Origin: Larix kaempferi
Lineage: Eukaryota > Streptophyta > Pinopsida > Pinales > Pinaceae
Direction of reading: 5' to 3'
DNA length: 64,000 nucleotides
Assembly (NCBI GenBank): GCA_027924585.1
Contig: BSBM01000643.1
Span: forward strand, 16,354,501 to 16,418,500
In this document: piece by piece, positions 22,429 through 32,600 of the stretch
Layout: every line of letters starts with the position of its first letter
Numbering within the stretch: the first letter of the stretch is position 1
Position numbers and translations under genes: made by a program
Notes under the pieces: model-generated
The model's database searches: none
What the model was told of the DNA's origin: nothing
What the model saw: the letters and a program-made list of their open reading frames with translations, nothing else

Positions 22429-22870
22429 TGGGGTGGGGGGGGGGAATCAACAAAAAAGGACTGGAGACACTCTGATTGATGCAAAGATTGTAATTTTTTG
22501 CAACTTTGAACTAATACAGTTAGTCCTTCTCTTCATTCCTCTTTTGTTAATTGATCAAATTTCTTTGATGAATATTTATTTTCACTTCAGATGATTTTTG
22601 AACGTTGTTTAATTTTTGCAATCAATAATCCATACATTGATCTACAGTTTGGATTTGTCTTTACTCATGATCTGTGTCTCTTTTATGTTTTAAGTGAATT
22701 TATTTAATTAAAACATTTATCTATTTCTGCAAAAGAGTAACATAAATTAATAAATTCAAGTTATTTTTTCAATTAGCATTCCAGCTACAGGGTAATCTTG
22801 CATGTGCCTAATCCTTAAAACTACTATGAGTGAATTTTCATTTCCTGATTGTATTGTGGTTAAACCCGCA
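22429..22870 (+). mobile_element. Partial 3' LTR of ORF-X element A
   Basis: Starts TGGGGTGGGGGGGGGG, then AATCAACAAAAAAGGACTGG and AGACACTCTGATTG. Copy B (minus strand from about 44886) starts TGGGAAAGGGGGGGG and then has AACTGGAGACACTTTGTAC, so this is the corresponding U3 start. Exact termini are uncertain because the G-run could instead be the polypurine tract. The LTR is cut by palindrome cluster IV at about 22870. Confidence 0.45.
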
Positions 22871-23660
22871 TTAGTAATCTCGCTATACTCAATGTGCCAA
22901 ATCAAATAAAAAATAGTAACCTCCCTATACTCAATGTGTCAAATAAAAATATGCCACATATCACAATATGATCCTTCCACGTGTCACCGTAGGATACTAG
23001 ATATCAACATTTTAACAACAAAATTTAAAGATGTTTTTCTTTAAAGAATTTGCTGGCAAATGGAAATATTCTCAGAGAAAGAGCGGCCGCTCTTTCTCTG
23101 CTCTTTCTCCAAGGTGTTATATTGAAACAACTCCCTCCTAAATGAAGGGTCGACAGACCCTTCTTATTCCCAATATTCTTTTCATAATAGTTCGACATTG
23201 CAAGAAGGGTTGGTCGGTCCTTCTTGTATTATCCATTATGACTATATCTAAAATCATGGATAAAGGTTTTGACAATTAACTAGGAAAAGAAGGGGTGACC
23301 GATCCTTCTTGTCGTACAATGGAAGTAGGGACAAACCATTTTTATATGATATAACTTCCAAGGTGTTCTATTTTTACAATTCCCTCATAATTGAAGGGTC
23401 GGTCAACCCTTCTTATCCCCCATATTATTTTATAATAGTTCGACACTCCAAGAAGGGTCAGTCGACACTTCTTATTATCAATATTCCTTTTATAATATTT
23501 CGACACTGCAAGAAGGGTCAGTCGATACTTCTTGTGTTCTCCATTATGGATATAGCTGAATTGTTGGATAAAGGTTTTCACAGTTAACTATGAGAATAAT
23601 AGGCGGCCGACCCTTCTTGTCGAAAAATGGAAGTCGGGACAAACTATTTTTATATTCTAA
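22870..23660 (+). repeat. Palindrome cluster IV
   Basis: Carries a perfect 24-bp palindrome at 23075-23098 (GAGAAAGAGCGG plus its reverse complement, containing GCGGCCGC). Weaker inverted repeats follow at about 23143, 23200, 23290, 23394, 23450, 23510 and 23600. The leader includes TGCCACATATCACAATATGA and CCACGTGTCACCGTAGG. Linkers such as TTTTCATAATAGTTCGACA and GGATATAGCTGAATTGTTGG are shared with clusters V and VI. Confidence 0.85.
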
Positions 23661-24180
23661 GTAGTTATCTTCTTACAGTCAAGGTCTTAATTTGCAGTTT
23701 GATAATGAATAAAAGAAAATAGTCCATTAATGTTGGGAATTGGTCATAAGTGAATCCAATATCAATTTTAGCAAAAAATTGGTGAATACTTAGATGCGAT
23801 AAACCATAGCATAAACATATGAATTATGATTTAATATTACTTTCATCCAAGCATGAAGAATAAGACAATGGAAAAGATTTACTGGAAATAACAATTAATA
23901 GAGAAAGGAAGGAAATTTACAAATTGACATAATTTACTGCAAATAACAATTAATAGAGAAAGGAAGGAAATTTATAGACTGTCATTACTGGAAATAAAAA
24001 TTAACAGAGAAAGGAAGTAAATTTACAGACTCTCATTAATGAATTGTTTTGTCATTAGTGGTACAATTATATTCAACACATTCCATGTATAATTTCAAAA
24101 ACAAGCAACACATGCATGCCTTCCCAAACATACCATAATGCCAATTAAAATTTAACATGATCGACACAACGGTTCGACAT
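23661..24180. repeat. Non-coding part of duplicated block
   Basis: AACAATTAATAGAGAAAGGA then AGGAAATTTACAGACTGTCA units recur three times between 23890 and 24040, and the whole stretch is repeated at 27990-28300. It includes ACACATTCCATGTATAATTT, present in both blocks. No gene. Confidence 0.65.
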
Positions 24181-24189
24181 GTTCTCTGA

Positions 24190-24990
24190 AGTGGTCAAAC
24201 GGAGGACCTAGTTGGGCGACCGATGTAAGATCCTCCAACATCTCTCCCACGAACAATACCTTTCTTCATCTTGAAAGATGGTACTGGAAACTCCCTTGGA
24301 TGGAAATGGGTCGTCATGTCTGTAAAGTACAGTCCTGCCTTCTAGTTGCTGTTGCTTCTTCTTACTGTAGCAAGTCGAAGGTAGAAGGACTTTTCTTTCC
24401 ATACATGAAGGAATGTACTAAAACAACATTCGACGACTGCTGCAAGTGTCTTTGAAAGAATGAAATGAAATCATTCACTGAATACATCATACCTCCTACA
24501 CAAGGTGGTAGTATAAAGTAACCTTTAAAAAGTGTTGAAAATCCCATATTAATCCAAGGATTCCAATTTCCATACCCATTAACTTGGCCTAGTTACTCGT
24601 GGATGCAGGATGGAGAAAATTTAGAAAGCCTCCTACCCTGATGATTTTCCCACCTTCAACTACAAAGGGAATATTCTTGCAAAGACTGGTAAGCTCTCCG
24701 AGCCAAATGTAGTTATTTGTTGATGAATTATAGTGCAAAAAATGTGCAATGGTGATAACAAGTTTACTATCTGTTAAGTCTGATACTACATCATCCGAGA
24801 GTCCCTCAAAAAAATTTGATATAGAATTCTCTGTAATTTAAGATGCTGATTCAACCACTCACACAGTTTCTCACCATCCCGAGGATCGTTTAATTGAAGT
24901 GAAGTGATATGTTTCTTTTTCCAGTGAACAAAGGTGAGCAATGAAGCATGGAACTCAGTTGATTAGGTGAAATTTGGCGAGTTGTGTCCC
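24190..24990 (-). pseudogene. Plant gene fragment, possibly NO VEIN-like
   Basis: On the minus strand coherent protein pieces run in order: LLTFVHWKKKHITSLQLND and GEKLCEWLNQHLKLQRILYQ (about 24935-24835), then LSDDVVSDLTDSKLVITIAH then FLHYN, IWLGELTSLCKNIPFVVEGG, and after a frameshift NPWINMGFSTLFKGYFILPP and VNDFISFFQRHLQ. The order 'AHFLxx...LCxxxPxV...NPW...FxFxxxH' resembles the C-terminal half of NO VEIN/Sacsin-like plant proteins, from memory and without a search. At least two frameshifts break it. A partial second copy lies at 28330-28640. Confidence 0.35.
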
Positions 24991-25028
24991 CTCTAGTAGG
25001 ACAATTTCTCACCTTCTACTTGGCACAA

Positions 25029-25260
25029 TTAGAAGAAGCTGACAGCATGATATGGAGGCGCAGACATTCGAAGATATCCTAGCCATAGCGGTATTGCATC
25101 TCTCTCGAATACCTGCATAGAAAACAAATAACTGTTTATCATGCTCCGTAAAAATAAACCATTTCCAACAAATGAAAAAATAATTGTTTTATTGCAGCCA
25201 GGGTAGCGCGTGAGCACACATATCATCATGCACAATAAAAACAGAAAAACTATTCATGAA
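25029..25260 (-). pseudogene. Exon fragment VFERDAIP with 3' splice site
   Basis: On the minus strand a polypyrimidine stretch ending TTTTCTATGCAG precedes an exon-like VFERDAIPLWLGYLRMSAPP starting at 25112. The same intron end and exon recur at 29026 (VFEKDAIPSCLGYPLANLQV) and 29970 (VFQRDAIPPCPGYLRISMPP). In the 29026 copy it follows an LRR-coding exon, so this is a duplicated exon of an F-box/LRR-like gene. It is truncated within about 85 bp. Confidence 0.5.
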
Positions 25261-26610
25261 TTGAAACAAGAGTAAGAAGAAGTTGACAACATGGTCTGGT
25301 ACTAAAACATTCGATGACTGCTGCAAGTGTTGATGATCGCAACAACACATGTTGTCTTAGAGAAGAACGCTTCCAATACTGCTAATCTCCCTATGTCCCC
25401 TCCTTGTTGCATACCCAGTAACATAATGACAAATCCATGTATTGGGACTTCGACATTGCTAATCTCCCTTTATCCCCATATCATTTTGTTGTGATGTGGG
25501 GCATGGTTAGCCTATATATACTGAGTGGACACTATGTTGATGGATTGAATGGGATGGGAATTTGGGACAGATGGGGAATGGTAATTATCACAGTATGGCG
25601 GAATCATGGTGGTCATAGATATCATCTGTAGCCAGTACAGATTTTGGTCAAGTAATCATACACATCTCACTCCAATTCGACTACAGAAATGTAGCAAGAT
25701 CCTGAATAATATTCACCGTAAATTATGGATTGTATCACTCGTGTGAATAATCTCATCATGCTTTAGTCCACATTATGTTTATGTCTTGTCACCAACAAAG
25801 TCTCTGAATGTTTTAGATTCTCCTTATCCTTGAATCAGATCATCTCCTTTGCAGGAGTAATAAATGACTACAATTTTATTGGAGCTTCGACTTGTAGACA
25901 TAGAAGCAGTGGACTCATCCCTGCAACCGCAAAAAAAATGAGTCATTATTCCTCAAACTTGGATGAGTTTTTACATCAAATTTGAATGTAAAAACTCATA
26001 AATCCAAAATAAATCCTGTAGTAGAAGAGTCTGTGTTTGTGAGCTCAAGCTCGTAGTCGTGAAATGTATTAAGATCCCAACCTCTGTAAAAGTTGAAAGA
26101 TCGAAGTAAATTCAATTGCCAGGAATTATAGCTTCTACTGATTATTATGTCTTAATAATAAATCTGTAACAGAACATTTCAATTTCCAGGTATTTATATT
26201 TTTATCTAAATCTTTAATAGAACATTTCAATTGCCAGGTATTTATATTATTCAAACCATAAATCTGTAATAGAACATTTCAATTGCTAGGTATTTATATT
26301 ATTCAAACCATAAATCTGTAACCATAAATCTTGTTTTTCAATTGCCAGGTAGTTATATTTTTCAATATCTCATAAGCTGGGCACATGAAATTATTTGGGT
26401 TTGATGGCCGATTAGAACATGAAACATAGGCATAGAACATCAAAATGATTGCAAGTTCTAGATCAACGTGAATGACCAAGATAATAGGGTGTACCGGGAG
26501 GCGATAGAGAGGCCGTGATAGTGAGAAAGCGCAAATGCTACTATAATTATTCACATCCTCTTGCAGTTCGCCCAAGCTTATTTAAAACATAGTGTTTAAT
26601 AGAGAATAAA
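25260..26610. repeat. Promoter-proximal part of duplicated block, no ORF
   Basis: 25260-25790 matches 30110-30780 closely (AGCTTCCAAGACTGCTAATC and GGGCATGGTTAGCCTATATA regions). 25720-25800 is dispersed repeat R1, copy 2. From 26170 to 26350 a unit GAACATTTCAATTGCCAGGT then ATTTATATT repeats four times at about 55-80 bp spacing. No coding region was recognised. Confidence 0.6.
25513..25520 (-). promoter_or_regulatory. Candidate TATA box (duplicated)
   Basis: TATATATA sits in a conserved stretch repeated at 30374-30381. On the minus strand it lies upstream of the duplicated exon fragments at 25112 and 29970, in the right orientation to drive them. There is no other support, and the sequence is self-complementary, so its direction is inferred only from the neighbours. 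Confidence 0.3.
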
Positions 26611-26619
26611 ACGTAGCAT

Positions 26620-27985
26620 GGATTCAGTGGTGCTCAGAGGAGAAAATATTCTATACGAGTCAATATTATAATTAAACTATATTTCTAATACTCAATGTGC
26701 CAAATCAAATATGCCGCATTTCACAATATGATCGTTCCACATGTCACCTAGGATACTAGATATCAACATTTATACAACAAAATTTATAGACGTTTTGATT
26801 CAAAGACTTTGTTGGAAAGTGGAAATATTCTCAGAGAAGGAGCGACTGCTCTTTCTCCAAGGTGTTATATTGTTACAATTCCGTCGTAAATGAAGGGTCT
26901 GCCAACCTTTCTTATTCCCGATATTCTTTTCATAATATTTTGACATTGCAAGAAGGGTTGGTCGATCCTTCTTGTGTTCTCTATTATGGATATAACCGAA
27001 TTATTGGATAAAGGTTTTCACAATTAACAATGAAAAGAAGGGGCATCTGATCCTTCTTGTCGGAAAAGGGAAGTCGGGAGAAACCATTTTTATATATTAA
27101 CAACAAAATTTATAGACATTTTGCTTTAAAGACTTTGTTGGCAAGTGGAAATATTCTCAGAGAAAGAGCGGTCTCTCTTTCTCCGCTCCTTCTCCAAGGT
27201 GTTCTATTGTTACAATTCCCTCCTAAATGAAGGGTCGGAAGACCCTTCTTATTCCCAATATTCTTTTCATAATAGTTCGACATTGCTAGAAGGGTCAGTC
27301 GGTCCTTCTCGTATTATCGATTATGGCTATATCTAAATTGATGGATAAAGGTATTGACAATTAACTAGGAAAAGAAGGGGCGGTCGATCCTTCTTGTCGT
27401 AAAACGGAAGTAGGTACAAACCATTTTTATATGATATAACTTCCAAGATGTTCTATTTTTACAATTCCCTCGTAATTGAAGGATCGACCGACCCTTCTTA
27501 TTCCCCATATTATATTTATAATAGTTCGAAACTCCAAGAAGAGTCAGTCGACCCTTCTTATTACCAATATTCTTTTCATAATATTTCGACACTGCAAGAA
27601 GGGTCGGTCGCTCCTTCTTGTGTTCTCCATTATGGATATAGCTGAATTGTTGGATAAAGGTTTTCACAGTCAACTACGAAAAGAATAGGCAGCCGATCCT
27701 TCTTGTCGGAAAACGAAAGTCGGGACAAACTATTTTTATATGTTATAACATCCAAGGTGTTCTATTTTATAATTCCCTCAAAATTGAAGGGTCGGCCGAC
27801 CCTTCTTATTCCCAATATTATTTTCATAATAGTTTAACACTACAAGAAGGGTCGGTTGATCCTTCTTGTGTTGGCCATTAAGGGGTGGATGATCCTTCAT
27901 ATCGGAAAAAGGAAATCGGGACAAACAATTTTTTTATGTTATAACTTAGCCGATTGACTTGTTATTCAAACAATGACTGAAATTT
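26620..27985 (+). repeat. Palindrome cluster V (longest regular array)
   Basis: The leader GTGCTCAGAGGAGAAAATAT then CTATACGAGTCAATATTATA (as at 16075) is followed by about a dozen inverted repeats, including a perfect 20-bp palindrome GAAGGGTCGGCCGACCCTTC at 27786-27805. The internal order (GAGAAAGAGC hairpin, GGTCGG hairpins, GGGGCGG hairpin, tail GGGACAAACCATTTTTATAT) repeats at least three times, so the cluster is itself a tandem array of a unit of about 300 bp. Confidence 0.85.
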
Positions 27986-28330
27986 TAGACATTGATTTTT
28001 TCACAGAGAAAGGAAAGAAATTTATAGAACGACATAATTTACTGCAAATAACAATTAACAGAATGACATAATTTACTACAAATAACAATTAACAGAGAAA
28101 GGAAGGAAATTTACAGACTGTCAGTACTGTAAATAACAATTAATAGAGAAAGGAAAGAAATTTACAGACTGCGATTAATGAATAGTTTTGTCATTAGTTG
28201 TACATTATATTCAACACATTCCATTTATAATTTCAAAAACAAGCAACACATTCATGCCTTCCTAGACACACCATAATGCTAATTAAAATTTAACAATGAT
28301 CGACATGATCTCTGAAGTAGTCAAACGGAG
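27986..28330. repeat. Second copy of 23.9-24.2 kb non-coding block
   Basis: GAGAAAGGAAGGAAATTTAC then AGACTGTCAGTACTG and ACACATTCCATTTATAATTT match 23890-24190 in the same orientation. No gene. Confidence 0.65.
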
Positions 28331-28650
28331 GACCTAGTCGGAATATTCTTGCAAAGACTGGTAAGCTCTCCAGGCCAGATGTAGTTATTTGCTGATGAAT
28401 AGTGCAAAAAATGTGTGATGGTGATAACAAGTTTACTGTCTGTTAAGTTTGATACTACATTATCCAAGAGTTTTCAACAAAATTTGATATAGAATGCTCT
28501 GTAATTTAAGATGATTCAACCACTCGCATAGTTTCTCACCTTCCCGAGGACCGAAGCCTTCTGGTACTAAAATAGCATTCGATGACTGCTGCAAGCCTAA
28601 TGTTGAAGACTGCAACAACGCATATTGTCTTAGAGAAAGCACAGTCCTGC
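28330..28650 (-). pseudogene. Second copy of the NO VEIN-like fragment, shorter
   Basis: The minus strand encodes GEKLCEWLN then HLKLQSILYQILLK and, in another frame, remnants of TDSKLVITITHFLHY and GELTSLCKNI. This matches 24700-24880 in the other block. It has more small deletions than that copy and is clearly non-functional. Confidence 0.45.
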
Positions 28651-28900
28651 CTTCTACTTCCGTTGCTTCTTCTCCCTATGTCCCCTCCTCGTTGCATATC
28701 AATCAGTTATTGAAAGAAGAGTGACAGAAAGAAGATGGACAAAAACGTGATTGGTGCCAAGGAACATAATGAGAAATCCATGTATTGGGACTTCGAGAGT
28801 GCTCGAAATTCCCATATATAATGGTGTATTGGGACTTTGAGAGTGCTCGAAACCTTCTACTTGGCACAGTTAGAAGAAGCTGACAGCATGGTCTGGTACT
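28651..28900. other. Duplicated non-coding sequence
   Basis: Contains CTATGTCCCCTCCTCGTTGC and two close repeats of TGTATTGGGACTT(C/T)GAGAGTGCTCGAAA, similar to parts of 25390-25450. No gene. Confidence 0.4.
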
Positions 28901-28904
28901 AAAA

Positions 28905-29870
28905 CAACATTCGAAGACTACTGATGGCATTTCCCTCCCATCATATCCCTTGATGTCTACTTTTAACACTTGAAGATTAGCAAGCGGATAGCCTAGACAT
29001 GACGGTATTGCATCTTTCTCGAATACCTGCATAGAAAACAAATAACTGTTTATAAAGCTTCCGTAGAAAGAAACCATTTTCAACAAATGCAAAAATAATT
29101 GTTTTATTGCAGCCAGGGTAGTGCATGAGCACACATATCATCATGCATAATAAAAATAGAGAAACTATTCCTAAATTTCCAAGTGCACCATAACAAGGGA
29201 TGGCCAGACAGCTGGTCTGGGCAGCCCACTTAGATGGGTTAGCTCCTAACACCGTAGTTAGTGGAAGCAAAGGAATTCAACCAATGAATATACTTTGCAA
29301 ATGATAAGAAAATACTTAAATTAGACGTGTGTATAATAATGACTACAAAAATTCTTTCTTACCGAGAAAAACCTTTTGCGGATATGTAGTCCTTCAAGGT
29401 TAGGAACTTGCTCCAATAAGTTGAGAAGAGGAAGAGGCTTCAGAATATGGATATCAAGATTGTTCAATGATTTTAGGCTACCTATTATCTCCGCAAATCT
29501 CTCTGCAGGAAAATGGTGCATTATCATCGAATTCCAATTCAAACGAACTGCCAGTCCAATTTAATTACTTCCACATTCAATTTTGAGGTCCGCAATTGCA
29601 TGAGAAAGATCATGAAACAGTACCCCGTTGAACGTAACTTTCTTCATAGCTATAAGATTTTGGCAATTCACAGTTAAAGCCTCCATTTCAGCATCCCATT
29701 ACACATAAGTGTGCAATGTTGGGAGAGGAGATAATAGGCTTCCGCAGTCCATAACAATAGATTGCCTCAAGTTTTTGCAGAAGCGGGAAATGGGAAATAA
29801 AGCAAGCTAAAGAGTCATTGTCAAAGCTTGTAAAACAACACCCCATTGACTCTTACACCATTTTCATGAA
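28905..29870 (-). pseudogene. F-box/LRR-like gene remnant, two exons
   Basis: Minus strand. Exon 1 (29870 to 29363) encodes leucine-rich repeats: LACFISHFPLLQKLEAIYCY, SSPNIAHLCVMGC, MEALTVNCQNLIAMKKVTFN, EIIGSLKSLNNLDIHILKPL and VPNLEGLHIRKRFFS. It ends at a good donor, G|GTAAGA. An intron of 336 bp (29027-29362) ends TTTTCTATGCAG. Exon 2 (29026 to about 28914) encodes VFEKDAIP, LANLQVLKVDIKGYDGREMP. This spacing is typical of plant F-box/FBD/LRR proteins, which act as substrate receptors of SCF ubiquitin ligases. The F-box itself is absent. A frameshift near 29690 and stops such as the TAA near 29562 make it a pseudogene. Confidence 0.55.
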
Positions 29871-30110
29871 TTGAAACAAGAGTAAGAAGAAGCTGACAGC
29901 ATGATCTGGAGGCATAGAGATTCGAAGATAGCCTGGACACGGTGGTATTGCATCTCTCTGGAATACCTGCATAGAAAACAAATAATTATTTATCACGCTG
30001 TCGTAAAAAGAAACCATTTCCAACAAATGCAAAAATAATCGTTTTATTGCAGCCAGGGTAGCGCGTGAGCACACATATCACCATGCACAATAAAAATAGA
30101 AAAAATATTC
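29853..30110 (-). pseudogene. Duplicate of the VFxRDAIP exon and its intron
   Basis: The exon VFQRDAIPPCPGYLRISMPP lies on the minus strand after TTTTCTATGCAG at about 29970. The intron upstream (AACAATTATTTTTGCATTTG-type sequence) and the CTACCCTGGCTGCAATAAAA stretch match 25113-25215 and 29027-29125. It abuts exon 1 of the F-box/LRR remnant, so exon order has been shuffled by duplication. Confidence 0.5.
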
Positions 30111-31240
30111 ATGAATGGAAACAAGAGTAAGAAGAAGCTGACAGCATGGTCTGGTACTAAAACAACATTCCATGACTGTTGCAAGTGTTGACGACCGCAA
30201 CAACGCATGTTGTCTTAGAGAAAAAAGCTTCCAAGACTGCTAATCTCCCTATGTCCCCTCCTTGTTGCATACCCAAGAACATAATGACAAATCCATGTAT
30301 TTGGACTTAGACAGTGCTAATCTCCCTAATATGTCCCCATATCAGTTTGTTGTGATATGGGGCATGGTTAGCCTATATATAGTGAGTGGCCACTATGTTG
30401 ATGGATTGAACGGGATGGGAGTTTGGGACTGATGGGGAATGGTAATTATCATAGTATGGCGAAATCATGGTGGTCATAGATATCATCTGTAGCCAGTACA
30501 AATTTTGCTTGAGTAATCGTACACGTATCACTCCAATCCGACTATAGATATTGCTAGAGTAACCGTACACGTATCACTCCAATCCGACTACAGATATTGC
30601 TAGAGTAACCGTACAAGTATCACTCAAATCAATTCTTTGAAATCCAACGGCCAACATGCCTACTGCCAGTGCATTAAATGGCCTACATCAGGTTGAATAA
30701 TATTCAACATAAATGGTGGATTGTATCACTCGTGTGAATAATCTCACCATGCTTCAGTCCACATTATGTTTATGTCTTGTCGCCAACAAAGTCTTGGATG
30801 GGGAATGGTAATTATCACAGTATGGCGGTCATAGATATCATCTATAGCGACTACATATTTTGATGGAGTAATCATACACTTATCACTCCAATCGATTCCT
30901 TGAAAATACAACGACCAACATGCCTGCTACCAGCACATTAAATGGCCTACAGCAAGCTGAATAATGTTTGTTATAAGTTTCAGCCTATGTGAATCAAGTA
31001 TACCATATATTAAATTGTACAATTACTTCCATGATTGTTTTTAAGAAACAAAATTGTTTATGTGAATCAAGTATACCATATATTAACCTCGGAAGCTGAA
31101 TAATGTTTGCTATAAGTTTCAGCCTATGTGAATCAAGTATACCATATATTAAATTGTACAATTACTTTCATGATTGTTTTTAAGAAACAAAATTGTTTAT
31201 GTGAATCAAGTATACCATATATTAACCTTGGATGCGTGCG
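30111..31240. repeat. Duplicated block end with two local tandem repeats
   Basis: 30111-30790 repeats 25260-25800, including dispersed repeat R1 copy 3 at 30717. Inside, GAGTAACCGTACACGTATCA then CTCCAATCCGACTA is tandemly repeated at 30511, 30557 and 30603 (46-bp period). A 139-bp unit beginning TAATGTTTGTTATAAGTTTC is duplicated at 30962 and 31101. No coding region. Confidence 0.7.
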
Positions 31241-31549
31241 TTTTTTGTATGATCTCGGTTAGACTGTTTTTTGGTCTTGGCCATGCCATTGGAGGCAGGT
31301 TTTTTGTATAACCCACAAGTTGTTCGGTAATACTCTTGATAGTTCTAGTTTTTTCTCTTACTATAAGACATTCATGTATTGATTATGAAATCTAACATGG
31401 AAACTTTGATTTGAGCTCTCCTCCCGGCTCGGTAGAAATGAGAAGTCTAGCTTGCAGTTTGTGGAGAAATGAGAAGTAGTTGGAGATGAACATGGTGTAA
31501 GGAATTTATGGTCGAGTTGCTAAGTAGAATTTTCTTAACGAAGTTTAAA

Positions 31550-32600
31550 ACTAATACACTCCAAATCAAATAAATAATAGTAACCTCGCTATACTCAATG
31601 TGCCAAATCAAATATGCCACGTGTCACAATATGATCGTTCCACATGTCACCCTAGGATACTAGATATCAACATTTTAACAACAAAATTTATAGACGTTTT
31701 TCTTTAAAGACTTTGCTGGCAAGTTGAAATATTCTCAGAGAAAGAGTGACTGCTCTTTCTCCAAGGTGTTCTATTGTTACAATTCCCTCCTAAATGAAGG
31801 GTCGGCCGACCCTTCTTATTCCCAATATTATTTTCATAATAGTTCGAGACTGCAAAGAAGGGTTGGTCGATCCTTCTTGTATTATCCATTATGGCTATAG
31901 CTAAATTGATGGATAAAGGTTTTAACAACTAACTACAAAAAGAAGGGGTGGCAGATCCTTCTTGTTGTAAAATAGAAGTCGGGACAAAACATTTTTATAT
32001 GATATAACTTCCAAGGTGTTCTATTTTTACAATTCCCTCGTAATTGAAGGGTCGGCCAACCCTTCTTATTCCTCGTATTATTTTCATAATAGTTCGAAAC
32101 TGCAAGAAGGGTCGGTCGACCCTTCTTATTACCAATAGTATTTTCATAATATTTCGACACTGTAAAAAGGGTCGGTCGATCCTTCTTGTGTTCTCCATTA
32201 TGGATATAGCTGAATTGTTGGATAAAGGTTTTCACAGTTAACTATGAAAAGAAGGCGTGGCCGATCCTTCTTGTCAGAAAACGAAAGTCGGTAGAAACCA
32301 TTTTTATATGTTAAAACTTCAAGGTGTTCTATTTTTAAAATTGCCTCGTAATTGAAAGGTCGGCTGACCCTTCGTATTCCCAATATTATTTTCATAATAG
32401 TTCGACACTACAAGAAGGGTTGGTTGACCCTTCTAGTGTTCTTCATTATGAATATATTTGAATTGTTGGATAAATGTTTTCACAATTAACTATGAAAAGA
32501 AGGGGTGGTCGATCCTTCTTGTCAGAAAATAAAAGTCGGGACAAACCATTTTTATATGTTATAACTTAGCCGATTGACTGGTTATTCAAACAATGAGTGA
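31550..32600 (+). repeat. Palindrome cluster VI
   Basis: The leader CAATGTGCCAAATCAAATAT then GCCACGTGTCACAATATGAT is followed by a hairpin at 31738, a perfect 20-bp palindrome GAAGGGTCGGCCGACCCTTC at 31796-31815, a near-perfect 24-bp one at 32104-32127, and others at about 31857, 31943, 32050, 32168, 32253, 32358, 32412 and 32503. It ends with ATATGTTATAACTTAGCCGA and leads directly into the minisatellite tail, as in cluster III. Confidence 0.85.

Noticed and set aside
27365-32235. Repeated short ORFs with RRVDRPF and GRPTLLAVSNYY motifs
   Set aside because: These are translations of the palindrome repeat unit (GGGTCGGTCGACC); they occur on both strands and shift with each unit.
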